Part shown: positions 1 to 7,820 of the stretch, piece after piece
How positions within the stretch are numbered: the stretch's first letter is position 1
How the letters are laid out: each line of letters opens with the position of its first letter
Assembly (NCBI RefSeq): GCF_000428905.1
Contig: NZ_KE386815.1
Span: forward strand, 372,816 to 436,815
Reading direction: 5' to 3'
Source: Brumicola pallidula DSM 14239 = ACAM 615
GTDB taxonomy: Bacteria; Pseudomonadota; Gammaproteobacteria; Enterobacterales; Alteromonadaceae
DNA: 64,000 nt
Program-made: the position numbers and the translations under genes
The notes under the pieces: generated by a model
Told to the model about the DNA's origin: nothing
What the model saw: only the letters and a program-made list of their open reading frames with translations
The model's database searches: none

Positions 1-14
1 AATTTATTAATAAT

Positions 15-162
15 GCATGGTGCGGGTTGCACCAGAGAGTTGATTAAGAATGTATGGTTAACGTCACGCAAGAGAATTTATTTAGGATGCGTGGTGCAGG
101 TTGCACCAGAGACTGATTTTAGAACGCGTGATGCAAGTTGCACCAGAGACTGAATAAAGATT
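15..162. repeat. 37-bp tandem repeat array with palindromic core, about four units
   Basis: Units start at 15, 52, 89 and 126, exactly 37 bp apart. Units 1, 3 and 4 share a core of the form GGTGCRGGTTGCACCAGAGA, in which GGTGC and GCACC form a small dyad; unit 2 is strongly diverged but keeps the ATGGT and AGAGA positions. The remaining bases of each unit are variable. The array touches the left window edge, so more units may lie outside. There is no sign of unique CRISPR-length spacers. Function unknown. Confidence 0.7.
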
Positions 163-204
163 GTTAGCACCGGTGAAGAATCGAAATTATTTGCCGCAGC
201 ATAA

Positions 205-460
205 TTGATCTTCCCCCGAATTTTTAGACACTATTCATTCGGAAAAAAGTTTATTGAGCGCTAAATTCCAGTTAATGATCAAAAACCTAGTTCAATTTCA
301 GGCCAGTAGTGATATGCCTGATGCAATGCTCGAGACTAACTGAAATAACCAGCTTGACGCCAAAAGCTCCACTGTTTTCAAACAAAATAGGTTGGTTGCA
401 AAAAGAGCTAGCGCAGAATACTTGCCGTGCTTTGTAGGCGAATTAGATTGAGAGCAAACA
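205..460. repeat. Interspersed non-coding repeat family, copy A (left part)
   Basis: The stretch from about 205 to 340 (CACTATTCATTC, then AAAAAAGTTTATTGAG and onward) matches 20280-20400. The following part, around 378-430 (CAAACAAAATAGGTTGGTTG, then a TTGCCGTGCTTTGTAG block), matches 5525-5600 and 15935-15985. No convincing gene is present. It belongs to a repeat family seen at four places in the accessory half of the window. Confidence 0.6.
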
Positions 461-544
461 CTAGAAACTTAATTTTAAGTGACAATATTACTTGGACACT
501 TCACTTCCACAACACCACTCTTCATCCCTGTATTATTGACACAA

Positions 545-901
545 CTACCAACTGCGTGGAACGATTGACACCGTATAACTTGTGATTTTCCAATAAGCAA
601 GCTGATCGCCTTCCAGCTTCAGATAAAGTGTTTTTCCAACATAGTCTGGCACGCCTACTGAAACCCAATGTTGATAAGATAGAACTTCATAATCTTTGCC
701 TGCCTCAACCAATTCATAATTGGAACCAAGGAGCTTCAATTATGAATTGGTTGAGGCACCTATAGAAATTTCCTTAGTCGGAAATGGAGAGTAGTTTTTT
801 TCATACTTATTAAAATCTGTAAGCGCCCAACTGGAGCCTGTTGGATTGGCGGCGCATCCACTTAGCAATATAAAAACTAAAAGAACTAATATATGTTTCA
901 A
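545..901 (-). pseudogene. Small lipoprotein gene interrupted by an in-frame stop
   Basis: Reading leftward from a TTG start at 901-899 with a GGGGAAATC ribosome-binding sequence, the product begins with a lipoprotein signal whose lipobox is LLSGC, followed by ANPTGSSW. The frame meets a TAA at 742-740 and continues open in the same frame to 545, giving a further 64 residues including YELVEAGKDYEVLSYQHW. The stop lies inside a perfect 22-bp inverted repeat (701-722 and 737-758). The simplest reading is one lipoprotein of about 118 residues broken by a stop created with the palindrome. The alternative is two adjacent small genes, the second starting at TTG 739. The family is not recognised. Confidence 0.55.
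701..758. repeat. Perfect 22-bp inverted repeat with 14-nt loop
   Basis: Bases 701-722 (starting TGCCTCAACC) are the exact reverse complement of 737-758. The loop is 723-736. No T-run follows on either strand, so it does not look like an intrinsic terminator. It spans the in-frame stop of the lipoprotein frame described for 545-901. Confidence 0.9.
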
Positions 902-958
902 GATTTCCCCTTGTTTATTAAAGCTAATATACTTTAATCTCGGCACCAGTTTAGCCAA

Positions 959-1907
959 AGCTTGATAATAATGTAAATATAATTATTTGTGTCCATCGGG
1001 CACTCAGCCAGTTATAACAAATTTATAAAAACCTCCCAGTTTTACTCAAACGTACTAAAAGAATGATTTTTATTTCAAACCCTAGCTAAAAAGTGTGAGC
1101 TTTGCCATCAATTCTATTGTTTACAAAAGAGATGCACCGCAGGCTTGCCGTGTTTTGAAGGAAAAGGGCGTATTACAGTGGCAATAACCATGGCCATTGA
1201 TATATTCGTCTAACCACAGTTACTTTGCGCTCAATCTCATTTGTGGCCAAAATATTGATGTCAATCCAACCGACCGTTCACTTGAGTAAACAGAATTACC
1301 ATATTGTTCAACGCTAATTTGGTGGTCAAATAAAGTACGCCAAAGCATTTTTTTTGAGTACCGAGGGAAATTGTTTTTGCTTCAATGGCCAAGAAAATGT
1401 TGAATTAGAGTGGCTTTGCTATGATTTGTTTTTTAAACATAAGTCCTTTAAATTTCAAGCGACGGAAAGGTATCCTTAGCCCCCCTTTGCTATCAAAACA
1501 CGTTGATTACAAAAAACATAGCTGACTTACCATAGTGACTCGGCTTTAGTTAGTTAGGGCTTTGAATACAAATTGGTTTGAGTACAAAAAGGCATTTGCT
1601 GAAAGCAAAATATTTAAGGTTCTTGAGGCTGCGGGCTATTGACTGCAAAAATATTAATGAGTAAAAGGTAGATTAAGTCGTCCGGATGGCAAGATTAGAT
1701 AGTGCGACGGACAAGAATGAGCGAATTATATTCGTTGGTTAGCAATGTCGTGATGGACTGCTCTGAGCGATAACCGGCCGTTCAAGTAATATATGAATTT
1801 TGGGATTTATCGATTTTTTCGAGTGGTATCCTAATGACAAGTGATCCGTCAAACCGGACCTTAGCAGTTTATCTTGGATGGTCGCTGACTCTTACGAAAT
1901 CCGCAGC
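959..1907. other. Gene-free stretch with degraded repeat sequence
   Basis: No convincing gene on either strand. Bases 1118-1305 repeat part of the interspersed family also found at 5590-5740 and 16020-16115 (shared blocks include GCCATTGATATATTCGTCTAAC-like and TTTGTGGCCAAAATATTGAT-like sequence). Around 1769-1784 the sequence TAACCGGCCGTTCAAG resembles one end of an integron attC, but no matching partner end was found. It may be the eroded left part of the cassette array. Confidence 0.5.
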
Positions 1908-2008
1908 CAGTAACGCCCTGTTAACAGGAAATAAAATAGTTGGTTAAAATAAGCGACGAAGGAGCAAAAACCAACTGTTTTTTATCCTTGTTTAACAGCT
2001 TGTTATAC
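1908..2008 (-). repeat. Integron attC recombination site (cassette 3)
   Basis: Read on the minus strand it starts GTATAACAAGCTGTTAAAC and ends CCTGTTAACAGGGCGTTAC, the layout of Vibrio-type attC sites (TAACAA... at one end and ...GGGCGTTA at the other). The interior shares GACGAAGGAGCAAAA and a CCAACTG block with the site at 3259-3356, as expected for a chromosomal integron with a homogeneous attC family. The outer triplet is GTTACTG rather than GTTRRRY. Confidence 0.75.
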
Positions 2009-2018
2009 ATAAACACAC

Positions 2019-2456
2019 CTAACCATAACTAATAGGTCTTGGTGATTGATAATTTGAATCTCTATATGAGCATTTACAACTTAAACAATTCCATGAATTA
2101 GTCCCACCACCTTGAAGGCGAATTAATTTTTGTTCTTGGTCATAACATTGTTGGCAAAAAGGCCCATCTTTATCTTCATCTTGGCCTACAAAGTAATATG
2201 GCTTAGACCAAAAAACTGAATCTTTCGTGTTGAGTTGATTCCGTAGCTCGGTAATAATCTGGTCTTTTTCGATTAGAATAGTTTGAACATCCGCTAATTC
2301 CATTTTTATATCAGCTAATGAGCTTATTAACTCAGCAATTTGTAGTTTAACTTCTGCTTTTTCAAGAGAAGTACCGCTGTTTTTGATTAGCTTGGCAATG
2401 TCCGTTGCCGTTTTGATACTGCCAAGTGCAGATCCTAAAATTGCGATATCAACCAT
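2019..2456 (-). CDS. Integron cassette protein: coiled coil plus zinc-ribbon-like tail, function unknown
   Basis: The 145-residue product has a hydrophobic/amphipathic N-terminus (MVDIAILGSALGSIK), a heptad-rich helical middle (about residues 25-75, LEKAEVKLQIAELIS onwards), and a C-terminal pair of cysteine knuckles, CQQC at about residue 100 and CLSCKC at about 123, likely to bind zinc. The gene fills an integron cassette between the attC at 2470-2574 and its own attC at 1908-2008, and is transcribed away from the integrase like the other cassettes. I recognise the layout (helical membrane-proximal part plus zinc ribbon) but not a function. Confidence 0.75.
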   Translation of the reverse strand: MVDIAILGSALGSIKTATDIAKLIKNSGTSLEKAEVKLQIAELISSLADIKMELADVQTILIEKDQIITELRNQLNTKDSVFWSKPYYFVGQDEDKDGPFCQQCYDQEQKLIRLQGGGTNSWNCLSCKCSYRDSNYQSPRPISYG

Positions 2457-2469
2457 ATGTATCCTTTAT

Positions 2470-2574
2470 GTATAACGCCTTGCTCAACGGCGTAGCAAGT
2501 TGGCGTGTATTTTTGCGGTTTTTTTGCAAAAAGCACGACAGCTTGCTAAGTCCGCGTGCAGCAATTTGTCAAGC
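2470..2574 (-). repeat. Integron attC recombination site (cassette 2)
   Basis: On the minus strand it runs from GCTTGACAAATTGCT to GCCGTTGAGCAAGGCGTTATAC, with paired inner arms (ACTTAGCAAGCTG and CCAACTTGCTACG-like). The 3' end is a clean GTTATAC. The 5' simple site is GCTTGAC instead of RYYYAAC, because it overlaps the TGA stop of the upstream gene. It resembles VCR-type sites and is less like the other two attCs here. Confidence 0.7.
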
Positions 2575-3237
2575 GCAGATTTCACGCCATTGCTCAGCCG
2601 GTTTGATATTACTTTCCGTGTCAAAGAAATTGCTAGCATCATCTGTATTTCGTGAAACAAGTGCGTTTATTTTTTTTGATATTTCGTCATTAGATAATTC
2701 AGTATTTTCAACTATAGTTCTGAATTTAATGATGAATTTTATTTCCTCATCTTTATCGTCTGGCTCTTCATCTCCACGAAGCCCATACCACTTATCTTTG
2801 TCGTTACCAAATTCATGCACCTTTTCTTCATATTCTGTAGCCGGGAATACTTTATAAGCGCTCTTGGCAATATCCAATGGTGTTTCTAAATCTGCACTTG
2901 GAATGAACTGCCAGCGGAGAATTTTATTGGAAGCAATATCCAGTGCATCTTGCAAAGCCCGATATCTATCATCAGCCTTTTCTTCTACTTTAAGGCTACG
3001 TGCATCATAAGCTTGGCTTTGCTGCCTTTTCTCGTCAGCTCTCTCGACTTTTCTTTCTAGAGATCGAAAATGAGCAATAGTTGTCACTTCATTGGCGATG
3101 TCTTTTGCAGACTTATTGCCAGCTTGGCCTTTGGCTTTGGCTTTCTTATTTGATGGCACACTTTCTTCACCTGAGAATATGCCGCCAAGTATTATCAATG
3201 CTACAACTATTATTATTGCCCATACCCACCAACTCAT
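2569..3237 (-). CDS. Integron cassette protein: single-pass membrane protein, function unknown
   Basis: The 222-residue product begins with one strong transmembrane helix (WWVWAIIIVVALIILGGIF, residues 3-21), then a lysine-rich linker, a charged predicted coiled coil (about 55-95, FRSLERKVERADEKRQQ), and an acidic C-terminal domain with no cysteine or enzyme motif I recognise. The start ATG at 3237 follows an AAGGAG ribosome-binding site. The stop TGA lies inside the downstream attC (2470-2574), as is usual in compact cassettes. It occupies cassette 2, between attC 3259-3356 and attC 2470-2574. Confidence 0.8.
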   Translation of the reverse strand: MSWWVWAIIIVVALIILGGIFSGEESVPSNKKAKAKGQAGNKSAKDIANEVTTIAHFRSLERKVERADEKRQQSQAYDARSLKVEEKADDRYRALQDALDIASNKILRWQFIPSADLETPLDIAKSAYKVFPATEYEEKVHEFGNDKDKWYGLRGDEEPDDKDEEIKFIIKFRTIVENTELSNDEISKKINALVSRNTDDASNFFDTESNIKPAEQWREICA

Positions 3238-3258
3238 TTAGAACTCCTTACTTTTGGC

Positions 3259-3356
3259 GCATAACGCCCGATTAACAGGCAAAAAATTGTGGGCTGAAAT
3301 GGCGACGAAGGAGCAAAAGCCAACTGCTTTTGTCCTTGTTTAATTTTTTGTTATGT
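3259..3356 (-). repeat. Integron attC recombination site (cassette 1)
   Basis: Read on the minus strand it starts ACATAACAAAAAATTAAAC and ends CTGTTAATCGGGCGTTATGC, with both simple sites (RYYYAAC and GTTATGC) intact. The interior carries AGTTGGC and the GGAGCAAAA/GACGAAG blocks shared with the attC at 1908-2008. The length of 98 bp is typical of chromosomal-integron attC sites. Confidence 0.85.
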
Positions 3357-3366
3357 TTTTAGGCCT

Positions 3367-3386
3367 AGGGCGACTAATGCCGCCCT
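3367..3386 (-). terminator. Hairpin after the 30-residue cassette gene
   Basis: AGGGCG (3367-3372) pairs with CGCCCT (3381-3386) around an 8-nt loop, just downstream of the stop codon at 3395 on the minus strand. The run that follows is mixed (AGGCCTAAAAAC) with no U-tract, so terminator activity is uncertain. Confidence 0.4.
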
Positions 3387-3394
3387 GCCAAAGA

Positions 3395-3487
3395 CTACAA
3401 AAGTAACAGCAACAAATAAGCCGAAGCTTTAATGATGCGAGCGATATCAATCGTAATCTCGATTTTCGAAGTTTTAAGGGTGAACAT
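3395..3487 (-). CDS. 30-residue hydrophobic peptide in the first integron cassette
   Basis: On the minus strand, ATG at 3487 is preceded by TTTGGAGAACTAT, a good ribosome-binding site, and the frame ends at TAG 3395. The peptide starts MFTLKTSKIEITIDIAR and finishes with a run of six leucines, so a membrane-associated or membrane-spanning peptide is likely. It is the only plausible gene in the first cassette, between the presumed attI junction (GTTAAGC at 3545-3539) and the attC at 3259-3356. A longer overlapping frame in another register (3340-3534) runs into the attC and has no ribosome-binding site. Function unknown; coding status is inferred from the signal and position. Confidence 0.55.
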   Translation of the reverse strand: MFTLKTSKIEITIDIARIIKASAYLLLLLL

Positions 3488-3538
3488 ATAGTTCTCCAAA
3501 ATAAACCCCGAGCCGGCTCAGGAAAATTAAACACCTGA

Positions 3539-3545
3539 GCTTAAC
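3539..3545 (-). other. Presumed attI/attC crossover triplet at the start of the cassette array
   Basis: GTTAAGC on the minus strand fits the integron simple site GTTRRRY. It lies between the integrase gene and the first cassette, where the attI core is expected. The upstream attI accessory sites cannot be recognised by eye. Confidence 0.4.
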
Positions 3546-4048
3546 GTCACAGGCCAGTGACGCCATACTTTGGATTGCTGCCCAAAATATGGATTGTAGT
3601 GAAGGTACCAGCTTCACCAACAGGGTGTGGTACCAAAAATATCAAAGGTCTGGTATGACAAAGCCGGGTCACGGCTCAATGATATTTATGCACCCCTAAC
3701 ATAAAGTATCGGTTGGTCTAGCACTACCAGACTCCAATACTTCAGCATTCTTGAAAAACATAAAACTTATTATGAAGACAGTATTGTAACCACTAGATAT
3801 TGTCATTTTAATAAGCCTTCATATTTTATTACTTTCAGTAGCTTACCTTGTTTTTGATTAATATTTCTACCGTTTTCTGTGTGTTTACTATGCATGCATG
3901 GTAACCGCGCATGCTGTTTCAATTTTTATTTATATAAAACAACAACCTAATGTTATTTGACCTATGAATTGATGTTATTACTATGCGAGCATTGTAACAA
4001 CACCAGCACATCTATCCCTAAGTACTGGAATTATCTGGCCTGTAGGAC
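3546..4048. other. Intergenic region between cassette array and integrase (presumed attI and promoters)
   Basis: No gene is seen. The position, between the divergent integrase and cassettes, is where attI, the cassette promoter Pc and the integrase promoter normally lie. Short palindromic motifs occur (GGTACC flanking 3608-3633, AGCCGGGTCACGGCT near 3663, GCATGC repeats near 3892-3912). I see no convincing LexA box or -35/-10 pair. Confidence 0.4.
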
Positions 4049-4081
4049 AATTCACCATTTTTAGAAAGTATTCGACATGTC

Positions 4082-5005
4082 ATGAGAACAAAGCACTATT
4101 CAATACAAACCGGGCTTACGTATCTGTTGTGGATAAAACGATTCATTTTATTTAATCATAAAAGGCACCCAAAAGACCTCGGCGAGCAAGAGGTAACACA
4201 ATTCCTAACTCATCTCGCGGTCAATCGAGAAGTCACGTCATCCACCCAAAATCTGGCGCTATGCTCCATTGTATTCATTTACAAGCATATATTTGAACGA
4301 GAATTAACGCTCCTTCCCGATGCGGTTAGGGCGAGAGCGCCTACTAGAGTTCCTACTATACTTTCACATAAAAAAGCGATGCTAATCATAGGGTTAATGA
4401 AGCCCAAATATAAACTGATGTTTTCACTGTTATATGGCAGCGGTTTGCGCAAAGCAGAACTGCTTAAATTGCGTATTAAAGATATCGACTTTGAGGCTAA
4501 GACAGTATTTGTATTTCGAGGAAAAGGCGGTAAAGACCGCACCACAATGTTACCTAAAAAGCTCATTGAGCCATTAAAGAGTCAAATGGAAAAAGTGCGT
4601 TCAATACACCAAAAGGATATTGCAGAGGGCTCAGGAATGACAAGTTTGCCGCCAAGTTTAGCCAGAAAGTACCCAAATGCTGTGAAGGAATTTAAGTGGC
4701 AATACTTATTCCCATCAACGACGCGTTGTGAACACGCGTATGATGGGTATTTCTGTCGACATCATCTGCATAGCACTGCACTAGGAAGAGAGTTGAAGCT
4801 TGCGGTTAAGAATTCTGGCGTAACAAAGCATGTTACCGCCCATACGTTTACGCACTCCTTTGCTACTCAACTGCTAATATCCGGAGCAGATATTCGCACC
4901 GTTCAGGAATTACTGGGACACAACGACTTAAGAACAACGCAAATCTATAAGCATGTGATTGGTCAGCATTCGTCAGGCGCAATAAGCCCATTTGATATTG
5001 ATTAA
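4082..5005 (+). pseudogene. intI: Integron integrase (IntI-type tyrosine recombinase), probably inactive
   Basis: The 307-residue frame matches the integron integrase family: an N-terminal domain with WIKRFILFNHKRHP and an EVTQFLTHLAV block, the box I arginine R123 in [14 protein letters not shown], the basic GKGGKDR hairpin (about 147-153), the IntI-specific extra segment [15 protein letters not shown] (about 193-207), H254, H280 in [11 protein letters not shown] and the nucleophile Y289 in QIYKHV. The second catalytic arginine of the H-x-x-R motif is threonine here (HTFTHSF, codon ACG at 4850), whereas the second copy has AGG. Upstream, 4049-4081 encodes the family-conserved NSPFLESIRHV in the same frame but is preceded by TAG GAC with no start codon, so translation can begin only at the internal ATG 4082, which lacks a ribosome-binding site. 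The enzyme would insert and excise cassettes at attI/attC; both lesions suggest it no longer does. Confidence 0.8.
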
Positions 5006-5010
5006 AGTGG

Positions 5011-5030
5011 GCGGACAAATGTCCGCTTTT
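5011..5030 (+). terminator. Intrinsic terminator of the integrase gene
   Basis: GCGGACAAATGTCCGC forms a 6-bp stem with a 4-nt loop followed by TTTTGTT, six bases after the intI stop codon. The same hairpin follows the second integrase copy. Confidence 0.8.
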
Positions 5031-5224
5031 GTTCAGTTCCTTTCTAAACGGTATTAATCACCTACAACATCTATCAGACACCAAATAACCCTTAAAATTG
5101 TCACAAAGAAGTTTTATTGATTGTTCGATCCCAACCTGTTCACCAAAATCTCAAAGGTCGGCTATAGGTCGTTTTTTGTCATTTTAGATGAGCGCAAGGG
5201 TGATAAATTATTGGCAAAATTGAG

Positions 5225-5745
5225 TTCCATCGATGGAAGCTCGACTGGCCCCTAATGGCACACAGTGGACTTTCGGATTGCATATAGAACTTGGTAATGA
5301 CACTAACCGGCCGAACAAGCCAGCTCAATATTCTTCGTGTTCTTGCTGCTCTCTTGCGCCTGCCCAGCCAACACCGCTTAACCGACTTTTTTTAAATAAC
5401 ATTTTGTTATCAACTAGAAACTGCTTGCATAACCGGGTTGATAACAACATCTTTGATCCCAACCTTTCCGCACACAAGTTATTTGATATCAAAAACCATC
5501 AATAGCCAGAAGCTTCGTGTTCTTTGCAAACAAAATAGGTTGATTGCAAAAGAGCACCGAAGACTCGCCGAGTTTGATTGTGCTTTGTAGACAACGTGCC
5601 TTGAGGGCAAAAGAAGAGCATTCCAGCAACAATACGATGGCCATTGAGAGCATTCGTCTAACGACAGACATTTTGCGCCCAATCTCATTGTGGCCAAAAT
5701 ATTGATGTCAATCCAGTCGACCGTTCACTTGATTAGAAACAAATA
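5225..5745. repeat. Interspersed non-coding repeat family, copy B
   Basis: Bases 5245-5740 align almost throughout with 15665-16115: shared anchors include TGGACTTTCGGATTGCATAT, ACACTAACCGGCCGAACAAG, a GTTATCAAC...GTTGATAAC 9-bp inverted repeat (5406-5445) and CAAAATATTGATGTCAA. The reading frames across both copies do not carry ribosome-binding sites and diverge at indels, so this is non-coding. No terminal inverted repeats or target duplications were found. Confidence 0.65.
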
Positions 5746-5972
5746 TGACATTTTTCAAACTCTTTTAAGTTGGCTTATTTCACTATGCCATTGCACAGTG
5801 TCCTGTGGGTGCGAATAAACCTAACCACAGTGACTAGTCAACTAAATAGGCCTGAGATTAAAGCGCATAAAAATCAATGTCTGTTGAATAGGATAATGAC
5901 ATCGTTTATTCTCAAAGCCTGAACTAAAAGGGAATTAGGAATGGCATGTTGTTCATATACCAAGGAGACCTA

Positions 5973-6173
5973 GTGAATACTGATAAACCAATTCACCAAT
6001 GTATTAAAGATAAAGATCCAATATGTGTAAATTGTAAATATTACATTAACTTGGCAGGCGTGGGGTTTGGTATGCGTTGCTCTTATAACTTTAGTAAAAA
6101 AGAAGGGGAATTACCCGAAAAAATACCATCTCGGTATCACAGTTGTGAGCATTTCAAACTTTCTAAGAAATAA
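5973..6173 (+). CDS. Small cysteine-rich protein, function unknown
   Basis: GTG at 5973 lies eight bases after AAGGAG and gives a 66-residue product (starting VNTDKPIHQCIKDKDPIC); an ATG farther upstream in frame at 5946 has no ribosome-binding site. Five cysteines plus a histidine (CIKDKDPICVNC, MRCSY, HSCEHF) suggest a bound metal or a small zinc knuckle. An imperfect hairpin (6180-6213) follows. It sits alone between a repeat copy and an opposing phosphatase gene. No family recognised. Confidence 0.6.
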   Translation: MNTDKPIHQCIKDKDPICVNCKYYINLAGVGFGMRCSYNFSKKEGELPEKIPSRYHSCEHFKLSKK

Positions 6174-6270
6174 CGCAAGTCTTCAACTGGCATTTTTAAA
6201 TACTAGTTGAAGATAAAGCTGAGATTACAACCTTTGACCTAAGGATTATATGAGCTGCGTAGCAATAAGC

Positions 6271-7566
6271 TTAATTAGATAGCTTAAAGTTAGCCCTTTC
6301 AAGTACACCGTTAACGAAGGGTCTTTTTGCTTGATCCCACTCATACGACACCAATGCCTTGTCCTCTCGCCCCGAATAATCAACACACACCACCCTACTA
6401 GTAAGAGGTTCAGGCTCTCCGGTAAGTTGATAATGACCAATAAAAACGGGGGGCACATTATCTGGATACCCTAAAGATTTGTTATCGCCGACCATTTTTA
6501 TATCCATTAGTGATTCTTTAACGACATCTTCGACTAACGCAATTTGCGCATAATTTTCAACTTGTTCTGGTGGGGTCCACCATTTAACACGAACCATGTT
6601 GCGGATCTTACCTGTAAGATCCCTGAACGTTATGTCAATTGGTAACTCCATCTCAACACCTTTCATTAGTGTTTCAGTAGCATCATACAAGGTACTACCT
6701 TTTTGGAATGCCTCTTCTATGTACTCCTCTTTAATTTGATTAGTCTTACTTAACATTGTTTTAATCTTTTTGATGTGGTCGGGGTCCCAGCAAGCATGGA
6801 TAACTCGATAACCTTCGCCATTTAAAAACAGAGGTAAGGTCTTAAACCAGTTAATTACAGAAACTGTCTCCGCATGCCCGATAGGATATTCTAAAAGGAA
6901 ATCTTGATGCTGTTTTTGATTACTAGTTGAATGTTCCCGCAACGGCTTGCCGTCTGCACCAACTGTATGGTAACCGATAGCGTTAAATTCGTGATTACCC
7001 ATAACGGCAGATGCATAGCCCATTTCAACCATTGGCCTTACGATATCAATTACACGCTTGTGATAATCACCCCTATCTATGAAATCGCCTAAAAATACAG
7101 CATGCCTTCTATCGCAACAGTAAACTCCAAATTTACGTTGATAACCTAACGACTTTAACAATTTCTCTAGCTTATCTGCATTAGCGTGTATATCTCCAAT
7201 AATGTCATGATATTGAGAATGTTTGCCTGAGCAGCTATTGAAGGAGGGATAGCTATAACTAGAAACAACATCTATATCGTTAACTTCATCACCAAAATAC
7301 GTAATAAAATTAAAATATACAATAACAAAGTAGCCCTCATCTTCATGCTCAATAACTACAGCAGAGCCAGTTTTCACATACGGACTTTTCCTGACCATAT
7401 CTTCAAGCTCAGAGTCACTCATTTTCGTTAACTCTAATGATATGGAAATATTTAGCTTTTCCGCATATAAACCACCATGAAATACGGATAAATGCGTGGC
7501 ATTAAACTCTGCAACTTTTACATCTTTCGGTTCGAAATAATATTTGGAATTCTTATGCTGCATCAT
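6271..7566 (-). CDS. Metallophosphoesterase of the serine/threonine phosphatase (PPP) type
   Basis: The 431-residue product carries the calcineurin-like signature in order: GDIHAN (residues 124-129), GDFIDRG (160-166), GNHE (190-193), a later HACWD segment (about 276) and GHYQL near the C-terminus (about 377). These residues bind two metal ions and hydrolyse phosphate esters. About 110 residues precede the catalytic core, longer than the compact PrpA/PrpB enzymes; the core begins late, after an extra N-terminal domain. The start (ATG 7566) has a weak AGGG site 10 bases upstream. It lies alone, in the same direction as the HEPN-like gene upstream (7821-9053), with a 254-bp gap. The substrate cannot be predicted; protein or nucleotide phosphate are both possible. 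Confidence 0.75.
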   Translation of the reverse strand: MMQHKNSKYYFEPKDVKVAEFNATHLSVFHGGLYAEKLNISISLELTKMSDSELEDMVRKSPYVKTGSAVVIEHEDEGYFVIVYFNFITYFGDEVNDIDVVSSYSYPSFNSCSGKHSQYHDIIGDIHANADKLEKLLKSLGYQRKFGVYCCDRRHAVFLGDFIDRGDYHKRVIDIVRPMVEMGYASAVMGNHEFNAIGYHTVGADGKPLREHSTSNQKQHQDFLLEYPIGHAETVSVINWFKTLPLFLNGEGYRVIHACWDPDHIKKIKTMLSKTNQIKEEYIEEAFQKGSTLYDATETLMKGVEMELPIDITFRDLTGKIRNMVRVKWWTPPEQVENYAQIALVEDVVKESLMDIKMVGDNKSLGYPDNVPPVFIGHYQLTGEPEPLTSRVVCVDYSGREDKALVSYEWDQAKRPFVNGVLERANFKLSN

Positions 7567-7820
7567 TTGATTGACCCTATGTCCTTATTCATCAACGTAC
7601 TCACCATCTATTGAAGTATTATAATAACTATCTTTGGTAGCGTAACCAAAATAATCGTATCCAATAGTATGCTACTTTGTTGTAACGTATAGTTATTTCA
7701 CTTTAGATATGCGTTTAGTTCATGTCGCGGATACAAGCAAAGTCAAAGTCAGGCTTGCCAATGCGGAAAATATCAAGTACTACATATAAGCGCCTTGGAA
7801 ACACCGAGCTTATACGGACA

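Noticed and set aside
15-162. Possible CRISPR array at the left edge
   Set aside because: Repeats recur every 37 bp with only about 9-13 variable bases between conserved cores, and one unit is strongly decayed. There are no unique spacers of 30 bases or more and no cas gene.
1769-1784. Additional attC at TAACCGGCCGTTCAAG (also 15500-15514 and 5291)
   Set aside because: Only one end resembles an attC. No paired second end with GTTRRRY was found at a suitable distance, and the same motif recurs inside the repeat family.
3340-3534. 64-residue minus-strand frame in the first integron cassette
   Set aside because: It runs into the attC, has no ribosome-binding site, and overlaps the better-supported 30-residue frame in another register.
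5233-5505. Possible 90-residue protein, with a similar 88-residue frame at 15681-15947
   Set aside because: The two frames follow a DNA repeat. They lack ribosome-binding sites, the ends differ because of indels, and other parts of the repeat show no frame conservation.
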